NCBI GenBank assembly: GCA_030686995.1
Contig: CM060686.1
Span: 71,590,819 to 71,654,818, forward strand
DNA from: Artemisia argyi
Lineage: Eukaryota; Streptophyta; Magnoliopsida; Asterales; Asteraceae
Length of the DNA stretch: 64,000 nucleotides
Reading direction: 5' to 3'
Position 1 is the stretch's first letter. Each line of letters begins with the position of its first letter. Both the position numbers and the translations under genes were made by a program. Below, piece by piece: positions 46,934 through 59,107 of this stretch. The notes below the pieces were generated by a model. That model saw only the letters and a list, made by a program, of their open reading frames with translations. It did not search any database and was not told where the DNA came from.

Positions 46934-48491
46934 TGTAACACCCCCAAAATCATCAGGTCAGCGGAAGACTTAAAAATGTCAACGGAAGACTTTTTGGGTG
47001 TTACTTCGAGGATCTTTGTCACAATCATAGAAAACGACACAAAAGTGACGCTTTAAAGTTTAATTCATTCAAAATACCAAATATTCGAGACATCAAGATG
47101 TTTCATAGTTTAAACAACAAGTTTATTTGAAATGTGTGAAAACATTTATTTAAGCCCATGCCGGGTTACAAGCCCACTCCGTGCCTTCAAGTTCCTTCTT
47201 GTTTAGTTACCTGAGATAAACACATGCTAAAAATGTCAACACAAAGGTTGGTGAGTTCATAGAGTTTATAGTTTCGAATATCGATTTCTAAAATCAGAGA
47301 GTTTATGATTCCATAATAGTTATAATAACAGTTAATTATCAAATTAAAGTGTGTGTAAGTCTATAATATTCATAGCTTAAATCATTGATTTATCAAAATC
47401 AGAAAATGAGTGGTTTCCTTATTAATTCAAAAATAGTCCGTTGGTTTGCCCTTCACCGGGTCAACACCAAAATAGTAGTTTATTTGACCTAACCGGGTCA
47501 ACACCAAAATAGTAGTTCGTTTGCCAATTGTTAATAGTTTTTCCTGCTATATAGTGAGCACAATCTCATAGTTTAATAAAACAGTGGGCTACAGCATTGT
47601 ACGCCCTTAACATCAGTCATAGTAGTGCTACATTATTACCGTTTTATTGCCCTAAGCTCATGGCATTCAACGATTAACAGGCATCAAAATTTATCCATAA
47701 TAATGATGTAAAACAGTGGCCCTCAAGATAGGTATTTACCAGTAACCTATGAAATCAAATAAAGTGCATTTGGTGGCTTTCCTCTAGCGACCAAATGGGG
47801 ATTGTCAATCCCTAATAGATCTATTCACAATTATTTACGTTCACCCTGCAAGTGATTAAGGCGCATGATCGAGGGACTTTTGGTAATAGGAAACTTAGGC
47901 AATAGTATAATCAAATATAGCATATCGTTGAAAAATCACTTGTAATCATGTCTATAGCAGGTATCTCCTTATGAGATATAAAAATGTGTAAACCAGTAAA
48001 TTTTATATGAAATACAGTCATGTATTTAGTTAATGAATACTTGTAAAAGTAAAAACAGTAGTTAAGCATGTATCTCCCCCAAAAACGTTTATAAATCATT
48101 GTAAAACAAGTAAAAGTAGGGGCTATGACTCATCTTAGTAGTAAAGTAGTTGTGGTAGTAACATAATCTCAACGATGCAAGGCAACGGCTTCACACACAA
48201 CCTAGAAGATATGGTATGTTCTAGTTGATAGTATAAATCTAGTTTTATCGTGAATATTAGTCATTCAGTTGTGATTAAAACTCGTGTTCGTTTAAATGCT
48301 TGAAGTTCAAGAACAAAGTTATATATACATATAACTTGTGAGTGTAATGATCGATGATCGATGTGCGATGGAAAATAATCAAGAATAAGTCGAAGTGTGT
48401 AGACGATGTGTTATGATGTTATTTTAAAAGAAAAGAATATTGCATCGTTATGTCGTTAAATATTAATTATAGTTACGCGAATATTTATATC

Positions 48492-48576
<85 letters not shown>

Positions 48577-51500
48577 TTGAATTTATTAAGTTTTTACGTC
48601 AAATGTATGTACATTTATATATTCAACATTATTATAATTTATATAAAATGATATTATAGAAAATCTCCTTAAGTTTCACAAAAGTTACAATTTTAACCTT
48701 AACGATATAAGCTTTACACCGTTAGTCCAAAGTTATATATATTTACATTTTAGGTTCAAAAGTATTGATATTTACATTTATTACTTATAAGTTTTAATAA
48801 TTACAGTTTATAACTCATAAATTCAGATTTGATAGTTTCTACCCTAAGTTTTCAGAATTTACACTTTTAGTCCCTCGGTTAATAAAATTTGCAAATTTAG
48901 TCCAAATTTTACCAAATTAAAAGTTTAACATTTTCATTTTCTAAATAAGCTCAGAACATTCAGGTTAGCTTATTTCAATAGCTTATATGCTTAAAATCCA
49001 ATTTTTCCATTTAAATGGGCTTAGCGAGCCATTAAACTTGGCCCGTTAGCATTTTAAGATCCAAAGGGTTAGGGGGAACACTAGACCTACCTTAGTCCAT
49101 CATTTTAAGTTATAAAAACATTTCAAAAGAGCTTTTATCATCAGCTTATTGAATAAGCTTAAAAACAACTTATTGGGCTTTCAAGGCCCAAGTTAACTTA
49201 TTTAAGTTTATACAAATCAGTTTTAGGTTGATTCAAAAAGGGTCGAGTAAACTGCTTAAATGATTTTATAAATTCGAATAAATTGTATTTCCTGATTGTA
49301 TACTAAGTCAATAACGAGGTCAAGCCATAAAAATAATAAGTCATGTGTCGAAATAATTTTCTACGAGACCAAAGTAAATGACCAAAATCAATTCTGAAAA
49401 TAGTTTTACTCAAAAATATTCTAAGTCTTTTTAGACAAAATCGTATAGGTCCAAACTATCTTAAGAACATGTGATTTTTATTAACTAAACGTAATTATCT
49501 AGTTCAAAACTTTGTGTATCTCGATTATTAGTATATTAAACATTTAGGAGGTCGAATAAAAAGTATATGTCACGTTCTTGATTTACAAGAGATTAGGACA
49601 AAGTGAATGTGCAAAATTAATATTAACGAAATGAAGAAATGTGATAAAGGTTTCAAGTTCTCACCTCACCTCACAAAGGTGGCGTAAAAATGTGTATAGG
49701 GATCGAGTTGGAATAAGGTATGAATGTGGCTTGATACACGACCTACCAAAGGTCCAGGAATGAGAAATGATGGTACTTGAACTTGCTTCAAACTCCTCGT
49801 ACGCTTGACAAACCGTTCATCCTAATTTGATACTATAACTTCATGAAATTTGATTTTTAGTGTGTTTATGTGAGTGTTATCAACTGAGATCGCATGGGAG
49901 GGTTATATAATGTCTAGTAAGTGTATACGAGTAAGATTTTATCAGAGAATGAGTGCTTGATCGCATGGATTGCATGTTGCCTCCCATTGTACCCAATCGA
50001 CACATTACAAGCTTGCAAGGACAAGGAGAGGTGTGGGGTGACTTCTGACAACCTCTGACAGATGAAAATATGTTTAGGAATGTCTTGTAATGATTGGGGA
50101 GCAATGGAGGTGCTAAGAAGGCTTGTGACACGTTTTTACCAATTTTGCTCATACGAGCTGAGGGTTTCACTTTGGCCAGATTTGAGTGACTAAACGAGTG
50201 AGTTAAGGAACGAGGTTTGTCATTCTTAAATGTTAGCTGGGTCATGATTCGTGTTGTGTAATAATATGTTGGTGTTGTGTGTCGAGAAAATGAATAACGA
50301 GGGTGGTTTGTTTGGCTGCGTCGACTGGAAACCAAAAGAAAACAAAGAAATAAGGGTGCGTTTTGGGCTAAAAAGCCTGGTGGGCTTGTGTTTGTGTTCG
50401 GCCAAGCATAAAATAAAGAAAAAAAAAATAAGGGTCCGTTTGGTGGTAGTTGGGGTTTAAGTGGCCCATTGAGTGTTGCGGGCCCATGTTGCGTGCTTCG
50501 GGTATCGTGTGAGGGTACGAGAGCCTTGTGGTTCACTTCCACCAAGGGTTCAAGAGACGTCAAGCATGGAGTCTTAGGCTTCTTTGAGTCGTGGTACTCT
50601 TGGGCAATTCGTTCGTCCTTCAATACTTCTTCTTTCGTTATTATTTTGTGTAGAGTGGTACGTATGAGCGTATGTAACTACTGAGCTTGCATGTGAAGAC
50701 TTATATAGTGAGCTTTTGGAGGTGTATACAAGGTAGGTTCTTATGAGATGGAGTGTTAGATCGAATGGTTTGCATGTAAGTTTATATACAAGATTGGATT
50801 TCAATGATGAAATGTGCAAGGATCCTGTATGACATTGGGTGTGTAAGTATCTCAAATATGTGGCTACTCTTGGATTGGGGAGAGTTAGAGGTGGGAGGTA
50901 GAGTGTGTAAGTAAACTTGTAAGAATGTAACATGGTTTTCATAGGCTTCATTTGAGGGAGCAGCAATGTGAGGAAGGTGAAGGTGTAAGAAGGTAAATGT
51001 AGTATTCATGTTTGAGTCCAGGTCGTATTTTATAGATAACAGCCTGGAATTGCGTTTTTGGTTCAAAATCTCTCGAGTCTAGACATAAAACATTATTTCG
51101 GACAACTTTCGTGTTTTACACTTTTCCTGGTTCGGACTAGAAGAGCCTTAAAATTAGGATTTAAATTTGTTACAGAAAGTTGGTGGTTTATTAGAATTTA
51201 TACGAAGTGTCATTACTATTTGTGTTAATTCGAGATGAAACGTGTAAGGTGCCTTAACTTGATCAATATTCTAGTATAGTAATTATATTTAAAAGTTGAT
51301 AACAATTGTCTTTCATGGTTCTTAGAAGCATGGAAACTAGAGTTGTGAAATAAAAGGGATACGTCGTTTGTAAAAGTTATAATCAACTGAGCTAAAGAAA
51401 ACATGTACTTGTGACTTGTAAATATAATAGTTAGAGGTGTGCTTGGTGAGCTTGTTCAAAGTATCGTTTCGAGGTCCAAAATATTAGTGAGCAATCTCGG

Positions 51501-51802
51501 GAATTTTCGTAGGCTCCGGAAATATATAAATATTGTACGGTAAATATACGAAGCGTATATTTATAAAATATAATCATTTTAAATTTATATACTATTTGCG
51601 ATATTAATAGGCTATCAAGGTTCGTGTGTAAGCATCGTTCCTAGGAAAAATGGTCAATCATAATTGTCGTAGTGATTCACATAACAAGTCATGCATAAAA
51701 AAAAAAATTGTTCCTCATAAAAATGGTATTTAATTCATGTAATATCCTTTTATTCAATTATTGATATTTACTAATCGTATGGGAAAATTACGGGATGTTA
51801 CA
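46934..51802 (-). mobile_element. Solo LTR (4,869 bp) inserted into the chromovirus 3' LTR
   Basis: Starts TGTAACACCCCCAAAATC and ends TTACGGGATGTTACA. It has target duplication GTTTG (46929-46933, 51803-51807) and no second LTR copy or coding domain. Read on minus it is the same family as 13668-16660 (shared 3' end TTTTGGGGGTGTTACA and other blocks). It is longer partly through an internal duplication: the TATA-like regions near 49900 and 50700 (minus) with downstream GATCGNATGGNTTGCATG repeats resemble each other. A (TA)n microsatellite sits at 48493-48574. The 247- and 130-codon minus frames at 49880-50966 are within the LTR and not recognised genes. Confidence 0.9.
48493..48574. repeat. 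(TA)n microsatellite, about 41 units
   Basis: Uninterrupted dinucleotide repeat within the solo LTR. Confidence 0.95.
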
Positions 51803-51807
51803 GTTTG

Positions 51808-51840
51808 CCACGACCCAATTGCGCTGCTATGGGCGTATCA
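51808..51840 (-). repeat. 3' LTR of the nested chromovirus, proximal part
   Basis: CCACGACCCAATTGCGCTGC...GTATCA completes the LTR begun at 46692 and abuts the polypurine tract. Confidence 0.9.
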
Positions 51841-54800
51841 TTCCCTCCATCTTCAAAAACTACCTTGTCCTCAAGGTTATGCGCAGGATATGCAACTTGA
51901 AAATCAGTCACCCATTCCCATGTTGCTTCTTCAGGAGACCGACCAGTCCATTGAACCAACACTTGTCGCTCGAGCGTTCCATTCCGCAACACCATTCGAA
52001 AATCACAAATCCCTATAGGCTGTTCCATCGGCTGCCCTTCCTTGAATTCTTCCGGCAATTGTGTTACCATGTCGCTACCATTTCCAGTAAAAAGCTTAAG
52101 AATAGACACATGGAAGACCGGGTGTATCTTACTCGACTCATGTAATGCCAAACGATAAGCCACTTTTCCCACACATGCTTCCACCTTGTACGGACCATAA
52201 TAACGCTTTGCTAGCTTATTTGAAAGTCGCTTAGCAAGAGTAATTTGCCGGTATGGTTGAAGCTTGACCAGTACCATATCCCTGACATTAAACTCGACGT
52301 TCCGCCTCTTGCGATTAGCCTTGACTTCCATTCGTTGTTTAGCTAATAACAAGTTATCCTTGAGTTGTCGCATCAACCCATCATGCTCCACAAACAATTC
52401 GTCCACCGCCGCCACTTTGCAAGACCCAGGCGGATACGGAATTATTGTCATGGGTAACCTTCCATACAATGCTTGAAAAGGTGACATCTTAAGGCTACTG
52501 TGATAACTAGAATTGTAAGAATATTCAGCCCATGGTAAATAACGAACCCAGTGTTGCGGACTGCTGCTAACCATGGCCCGTAAATACTGCTCTAAACAAC
52601 GGTTCACTACTTCTATTTACCCATCCGTCTATGGATGATACGCGGTACTAAAACTCAACTTCGTACCGCTAAATTGAAATAACTGCTTCCAAAAAGTACT
52701 CAAGAAAATGGAATCACTATCAGATACAATGGTCTTTGGTATCCCATGATGCTTAACCACAATTTCCAGAAATACCTCAGCTACCTTATGCGCATTAAAA
52801 CTAGTAGGCAAGGATCCAAATTAGCATACTTCATTAATCGATCAACCACCACCAGAATAATAGTGATACCACGGAGAGCCGGTAATCCTGTAATGAAATC
52901 CATCGGCATAACTTCCCATACTGCGTTGGGTGTCAGAAGAGGTTGTAGATACCCACCGGAAACGTCCGTTGAATACTTGGTTTGCTGACACACCAAGCAT
53001 TGCTTAATGAACTCTTCCACAGACTTACGCATTCCCTTCCAGAAAAATAAAGTCGACACCCCAACTAGTGTTTTCTTGATTCCCCCATGCCCAGCGCTAG
53101 GAGTGTCATGAAATTCTCGTAACAACAATGTCTTAAGCTTAGATTCTTGCCCAATATAATAACGGTTGTTGTAAATTATCATCCCATTCTCACGTCTAAA
53201 CCCACTAATCACCTCCCCATTATCCAATCTTTTATGTAACTCAAGTAACTCAGCTAATGTTCTATTCTCACCTTGCAAGTCTGCAATGAAACCGACCACT
53301 GGTTGACTAAAAGCCAAGAAAGATGAAGTATCCTGCTCGGCTTCTTCAAACACCCTAGAAAGAGCATTCGCAGCTTGATTAGTTGCCCCAGGCTTATATT
53401 CCATATCAAAGTCAAACCCCAGTAGTTTTCTTACATACTTTTGTTGGAGGGACGTTTGAATTACTTGTCGCATTAATTCTTTAATACTTTTATGGTCCGT
53501 GCGAATAATGAACCTTCTTCCTAGCAAATATTGAAGCCATTTATACACGGCCTCCACGATAGCAAACAACTCTTTCTGGTAAGTACCAGCCCCTCGCATC
53601 CGCAGCCCTAACTTACGGCTAAAATAACTAATTGGCCGATTTCCCTACATCAAAACCGCCCCAATTCCACCCCCTGATGCATCCGCCTCTACTACAAATA
53701 CATGGTCAAAGTCCGGAAGAGTTAAAAGAGGAGCATTAGATAATTGTTGCTTAAGTGTTTCAAAAGCTTTAGCCTCAGTTTCACCCCACTTAAACACCCC
53801 TCGTGTTTCAACAAATCTGTTAAAGGGGCTGCGATCGAGGCATACCCTCGAATAAACTGTCTATAATATCCCGCGAGCCCTAAGAATCCCCAGATTTGCC
53901 TTTGATTCTTAGGAACCGGCCATTTACGTACTACCAATACCTTCTTTGGATCCATTTGCACCCCGCGAGCTGAAATAATGTGTCCCAAGTATTCAAGTTC
54001 CCCGGCTCCAAATACACATTTAGAACGCTTCACATAAAATTGGTGCTTCTGTAAACATTGAAAAACACACTCCAAATGTCCCAAATGCGAACTAAGGTTC
54101 GTACTATAAACTAGGATATCATCAAAAAATACAATCACGAATTTACGCAAGTAGGGAGAAAACAACCTATTCATAGTCGCTTGAAACGTTGAAGGCGCAT
54201 TGGTAAGCCCAAACGGCATGACTAAAAACTCATAATGCCCATCATGTGTCCGAAAGGCCGTCTTGTATACATCCCGCTCATGTACCCGAATTTGATGGTA
54301 ACCTGCTCGTAAGTCTAATTTAGTAAAAATACTAGCTCCTCCTAATTCATCGAACATCTCGTCGGCCATATGAATTGGAAATTTATCCTTTACTGTGACC
54401 GAATTGAGAGCACGATAATCCACACAAAAACGATAGCTCCCATCCTTCTTTTTGACAAGTAAAACAGGAGAAGAAAAAGGGCTATGACTAAAGCGAATAA
54501 TACCTTGGTTCAACATTTCTATCACCAACCTTTCCATCTCACCCTTCTGATAGTGCAGATAACGATAAGGATGCACGTTCACCAGTTTAGTGTTCGGCAG
54601 CAAATGAATTCTATGATCCACTAGTTGTTGGGGGGGGGGGGGGGGGTAGACCCGCTGGTACCTAAAACAAATCATCAAACCGATCTAAAAGTTGCTCAAT
54701 CTTCGGCTGTCCAGAAGATGTGTCCAATGTTGAAGTGGACTGATCAGTGTCGCTCTGCAAAGCATAGTCGTGACATTCATAAATGCCATACACATCGTCC

Positions 54801-56290
54801 GTTTCCAGCAATGCTTGCATCTTGTGAAGACTTATTCTCTTCATGCGGAGAGACTCGTCTCCTTTCAACGTATGCTTGGAACCCAAAAGCGTGAACTCCA
54901 TCTACTGGTGCGCATAATCATGCGTGACTTTACCCAACTTTTGTAACCATTGAATACCCAAGACCACATCGAGTCCCTGCATTGGTATGACATACAGGTC
55001 GACTTCCACATCTAATCCTTGCATGTGAAGAGTTACACGTGGACACATGTTTTCACACAACAACGACTCACCACTGCCAATATATACTTTAAACGCCTTA
55101 GTTGCTTGAAGTGGTAATTGCATACGCTCCACGACATCAGGTCGAACAAAATTGTGTGTACTGCCATTATCAATTAGCACGTGCACTCCTGTAGTACCAA
55201 TTTTACCCCATAATTGAAGTGAACGGGGACTGCCATGACCAACCAATGAGTTAAGGCAAGAGATGTCTCCACTTTCTACTGCCTCATCTGCCTTTACAGA
55301 CAAAGCCTCACCCGTATCATCCACATCATCCTTCATGAGTAATAGAAATTTTCCAGGACACTTGTGTCCTCGCGTCCACCTATTGTCACAATTAAAACAC
55401 AATCCTTTACTCAAACGCTCCTGTCGTTCGGCTGGAGAAATCCACTTGATAGCAAGTGGTTTAGCATTAGTGTTAATAGTAGCATTAGGATTTAGGGGTA
55501 ACCGTAGAGTTTGGAGGAGCGGAGAATAACGGTGGTGTAGAGTTTGGAGAGACGGTTGGTTTAGACACAGGTGTCACATGGGGATATTGAGATCCTCCAC
55601 CGGTACTGGACGTAACCTTTGGAATTCCAGAAGCCATACCTTGATCATCGAACCGTGCCTCTGTGACTCACGATAAGGAGAACGCGTCTCCTAGGGTTGT
55701 TGGTTTTGAAACCAACAATTCGCGTTGCAGATGTAACTTGAACCCGGATATATATAAGGATATAAGCAAGGTTTCTGATATATCCGTCACCCTATTCATG
55801 AGTTTTTCAAACTCAGCTTGATATGCTGCCACCGTACCTGTTTGAAGTAATTTTGATAATGCCCCTTGTGGATCTTCATACTTTGAAGGTCCAAAACGAT
55901 TCTTAACACTTTCTTCAAACCTAGCCCAATCCATTATCAAGCCGTTCCTAGTCATCCAACGAAACCATTCGGCCGCTGCCCCTTCAAGGTTAAACCCAAC
56001 GATCCGTAAACGTTGATCGGCCGGTGTATTTAACAATGAAAAGTATTCATTGATAGAAAATAACCAACTCTCAGGATCGACACCTGTAAACTTAGGAACG
56101 TCTAACCGCATAGAGCGAGGTAACCCTGGCTCACCCCCGCCACCATGCCTAACTTGAAGCAATCCTTTAGTTTCCTGTAACTCCGCTCGCAACGCCTTGA
56201 ATTGCATCTGAAATGCAGCAGCCTGTTGTTGCGCTAGTTTTTCAGCCGCGTCCTGTTGTTCCTTAAGTCACAAACGAATCGTGTTTTCAT
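51841..56290 (-). pseudogene. Gag-pol of the nested Reina-like chromovirus, degraded
   Basis: Minus strand from ATG 56288-56290, with a TGA eight codons later where CGA is expected. Order: gag (MRLDVPKFTGVDPESWLFSI); zinc knuckle CFNCDNRWTRGHKC; protease LIDNGSTHNF; RT ([30 protein letters not shown]); RNase H (AGTYQKELFAIVEAVYKW); integrase (CLVCQQTKY, MPMDFITGLPALRG, SIVSDSDSIF); C-terminal domain; and chromodomain QWTGRSPEEATWEW. Decay: TAG before the RT linker (near 54660), a frameshift at a 17-base homopolymer (54630-54646), TAG near 53645, a frameshift near 52800, and two stops in the integrase TDG region near 52620-52635, both at former Gln codons. The last reading frame now ends at the junction with the inserted solo LTR. 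Confidence 0.92.
54630..54646. repeat. Poly-G run (17 bases) in pol
   Basis: Lies between protease and RT and coincides with a frame change; likely replication slippage at an original short CCC tract, or a sequencing length error. Confidence 0.85.
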
Positions 56291-56321
56291 CCATGAGGAC
56301 AATGAGCAATGAAAGCACCAA

Positions 56322-56616
56322 TGATACAACCTACTTGTATCGATAGTAGCACCACTATAGTGGGTGCGGACTCCTTAAGAAAAGAGAAAAAGAACAGAAG
56401 TTTATTTGATCAATTGATATCCTTTATTAATAAAACCCTTCAGTATATATAACCGAATAACAACTTGTAACACAAGACATGACAATGACTCAACATTCCT
56501 AAAACAAATGAGATAAATATATAGACAAATTCTAGCCCACAATAAAAGATTCTTGCCACTTTGGTGCTCTCTTGGTTCGTTTGCCACTGCCCAATTGGGC
56601 TGCTATGGGTGTATCA
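56322..56616 (-). repeat. 5' LTR of the nested chromovirus (295 bp)
   Basis: TGATACAACCTACTTG...GGGTGTATCA, bounded by the ATGAT duplication at right. A TATA box on minus (GGTTATATATACTG, near 56445) fits. Confidence 0.93.
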
Positions 56617-56760
56617 ATGATTCACCGGAAAATTTCATTTCAGGGTACCCGCCGCCGCAACGCGCGAGTACCCTGCTAGTCACTCTTACATATAATTGTG
56701 TTTCTGTGAATGTCTTTTTTCATTATCTCCACATTAAAAACAAGTACATAATATGTAAAA

Positions 56761-56949
56761 GAGTTAGGATCAAATGAGAAGAAAAATTAAAATAAGAATG
56801 ATAAGAAGAAACCACAACCACTTATTCCAGATGCACCTACAAAATAGATGCATCTCCCTTAAAATTATCCCTCATATTTGAAATATATAGCTAAAAATCC
56901 TTTTTATTCTTCTTATTTTAGTTTTTTCTTCTTACCGGATCCCTTCCCT
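56761..56949. mobile_element. Mutator-type MITE, 189 bp
   Basis: Left arm GAGTTAGGATC...GAAGAAAAATTAAAATAAG pairs with right arm CTTATTTTAGTTTTTTCTTC...GGATCCCTTCCCT. A 9-bp duplication TATGTAAAA flanks it (56752-56760, 56950-56958). Noncoding. Confidence 0.85.
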
Positions 56950-56958
56950 TATGTAAAA

Positions 56959-57389
56959 TTGTAAACCACAAATTACGGAATAAACCTTCAACTTACCTTA
57001 TTTACCCATTGAAGACATTAATTGTAAGTTCCAAAATTATGCACTAATATCCCTTGATTTCCTTCACCTGCTAATTTTTATACTTTTTATCAATTTGTTT
57101 GGTTATTATTAGCTTGCCATTTATCTTTCGAGTTTTATTCCAAATTAACTTAACATATGAATAATTGGATACATTTTTTTAATTGCACGAAATGATATCA
57201 TCATTCAAATTCGATTATTTCGCGTAAATAAATTTCAAATTTTGATTATTTTATATATAAAATTACCCACTAAAGCTAAATATGCCAACAAGGATCAACA
57301 CTTATAACCCCACACCCGATCTCTCGCTCTCACGCACAACACTTTTATCTCCCACTCAAACCCTAGATCATATTGATGAGGCAAAAAGT
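56959..57389. other. Intergenic, no gene recognised
   Basis: AT-rich DNA with no delimitable repeat. Confidence 0.55.
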
Positions 57390-58830
57390 GTTACGCTTTT
57401 AGGGGGTCATTTAAGCCCTAAGTAGTGATTATTTGATCAAATATTGTCTCAAATCGTTCCTTTTGTCATTTTAGATACTTTGGAGAAGAAATCTAGAAAA
57501 GGAAGCATTTTGGACGTTTTTGGAGCGAAAAGTGAAGAAAACGGCAAAGTCTCCAAAATCAAGCTGGAAATAGTACCTGACGGCGTCAAGAGTTGCATGT
57601 GACGGCGTCATGTGTTGGCAAAGAGGTGGATATAAAATTTACACGAGACGAGCCATAATGTTTTTGGGATTTAACAAGTGACGGCGTCATGCTTTGGGAA
57701 GCCAAGGCCGTCAAGAGCAATTTTACACGTGACGGCCAAGAGATGATTTATACATGACGGCATCAGATCTGGATCTAGACAATCCGTGAAGAGTATTGGT
57801 GGCAAGTTGACGGCCTCAGAATTACAACGTGACACCGTCAGACGTGTGATATCTATATATAGTTTTCTAATTTTCATTCATTATGGAGAGAACTTTTGGA
57901 GGAACTTTACCACAAACCCTAGGTCGAATTTTCATCTTATTGTAGGGGTTTCAAACCCTTCTTTCATCCATGTTTCAATAAAGATAAGTCTTCCGATAAT
58001 CATTCAATATGTCTATGTGTTGTTTGATTCTATCTTATGCTTGTCTTTACTTTAACATACTAGGCTAGGTTTGTTTGTGTTTGCTTAGATGTAATGAAAC
58101 CTAGCTATTGATTGTTGGTTGATTGTTTTATATAAATTGTATTGGATAAATAATATCGATGTTAGGCTTAAGAAAACGGGCTAATCTCCAATTGGTAACT
58201 TGCTTGAACGTCTTGAGAAACATGAATCGAATGTGTACTACGATTTTAATGGTTATATTTAATGCATGAGTGGACTACTAAGGAGGCCATGTTAGGAGCT
58301 AGTTGTCGGCTTGACATAGGAAGAGGTAGAAACTTATAGAGTTGGGGAAGATCGTACACGGCCCCACGAATGGTATTAAGGAATATAACCCGTCATCCAT
58401 GCAATTGTAACAAACTAGTCAATTAATGAAAAATAGCTAGGGAGTAGTGAAATATAAGTAAACACGTTTCTCTCATTATTGTTTTTCTCAACATTTTATT
58501 TTCTTGTTATTTTTATTGCATTTGTAGTTAATTGGGTTAGTTGACTAGCAACTAATTCCGCTCACTCTTTCAATACCCGAGATTTTTACTTGCTTTCCAT
58601 AAAATATAAAAAAATACAAAAAGAATCATCCCTCACCTCTAGAACTAGTTTAGTTAAGTTTTGATCCTAACGAACACTATTCCCCAAGTAGAACGATCAA
58701 TCCCCCAGTACATGCCACTACACTATACTATATCGGTCAGGTATACTGCCTGGTGAGGATTGCAAACCTCTTGAGATCTCTTGAAAGGTAAAACCTTTTA
58801 CGAGAACGCAATCCACGCATCACATATTAA
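57390..58830 (+). repeat. LTR-like remnant with TGACGGCGTCA repeats
   Basis: Starts TGTTACGCTTTTAGGGGG and contains a U3-like array of TGACGGCGTCA words (57578-57840), then a TATA box (CTATATATAG, 57852). A leader-like stretch follows, and further right text typical of plant Ty3/Gypsy LTR ends (CACTACACTATACTATATCGG, GCCTGGTGAGGATTGC). The right border is ambiguous: 58617 gives TACA followed by AAAAG, matching the 5 bases before 57390, but the LTR-like text continues to about 58830. No coding sequence. Confidence 0.45.
57578..57840 (+). repeat. Dispersed TGACGGCGTCA motif cluster
   Basis: Perfect copies at 57578-57588, 57600-57610 and 57679-57689. Degenerate copies near 57705 (GGCCGTCA), 57727 (TGACGGCC), 57755 (TGACGGCATCA), 57809 (TGACGGCCTCA) and 57829 (TGACACCGTCA). 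All lie just upstream of a TATA box. Confidence 0.8.
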
Positions 58831-59107
58831 CTCCAATGATAGAAATTTAATTGTTTACCTGTTCAACTTCTTTTTTAATTGGGAATGGAGTTGGACCAAA
58901 CCACTTTAACAAGTTTATTATTATTTTTTCGTTTTCCTTATTTTAATTTTGTAACTTATTTATAAAAATGTTACTACTATTTGTATTTTAGTTTAACGTA
59001 TGAAAATTTAGCTGATTTGAAAAAATAAAAAAGAAAAGAAAAGAAAAATAGTGAATAAGCCCTTCTGATTCAAGCCATGCATGAAAAAGTATTTTGATAT
59101 ATGAGTT

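Larger units (their letters stand above)
46692..56616 (-). mobile_element. Reina-like chromovirus nested in the Helitron
   Basis: Target duplication ATGAT (46687-46691, 56617-56621). Minus orientation: 5' LTR 56322-56616, gag-pol, then a polypurine tract (complement of TTCCCTCCATCTTC, 51841-51854) and the 3' LTR at 51840-46692, which is itself interrupted. The LTRs differ at about 14 of 275 aligned bases (hand count) plus a 20-base indel, so it is older than the Tat insertion. The integrase carries a C-terminal chromodomain. The sequence after the 5' LTR (TTGGTGCTTTCATTG on minus) is not the initiator-Met primer site. Confidence 0.92.
41884..56679 (+). mobile_element. Composite Helitron (14.8 kb with nested elements)
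   Basis: Starts TCTATACTACATATAATAGAG after a host A and ends in the hairpin GGGTACCCGC...GCGCGAGTACCC followed by TGCTAG before a host T, the Helitron A|T insertion rule. Inside are a second 3' end (CTGCTAG at 44996-45002 with a diverged hairpin) and a second 5' end (about 46227, CACTACATATAACAGAG). The roughly 450 bases after each 5' end are clearly homologous. No Rep/helicase is encoded, so it is non-autonomous. Two half-elements therefore lie in tandem around 1.2 kb of other sequence. Confidence 0.75.

Noticed and set aside
49880..50966. Minus-strand frames of 247 and 130 codons
   Set aside because: They lie wholly inside the 4.9-kb solo LTR, have biased Ser/Thr/His/Pro composition and no domain; long chance frames in LTRs are common.
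46934..51802. Complete LTR retrotransposon instead of a solo LTR
   Set aside because: No second TGTAACACCCCC or GGGATGTTACA terminus inside, and no gag, pol, primer site or polypurine tract.
57390..58617. Solo LTR with AAAAG target duplication
   Set aside because: TG...CA with matching AAAAG flanks looks right, but the right side is A-rich so the match may be chance, and LTR-like text continues beyond 58617. Kept only as an LTR-like remnant.
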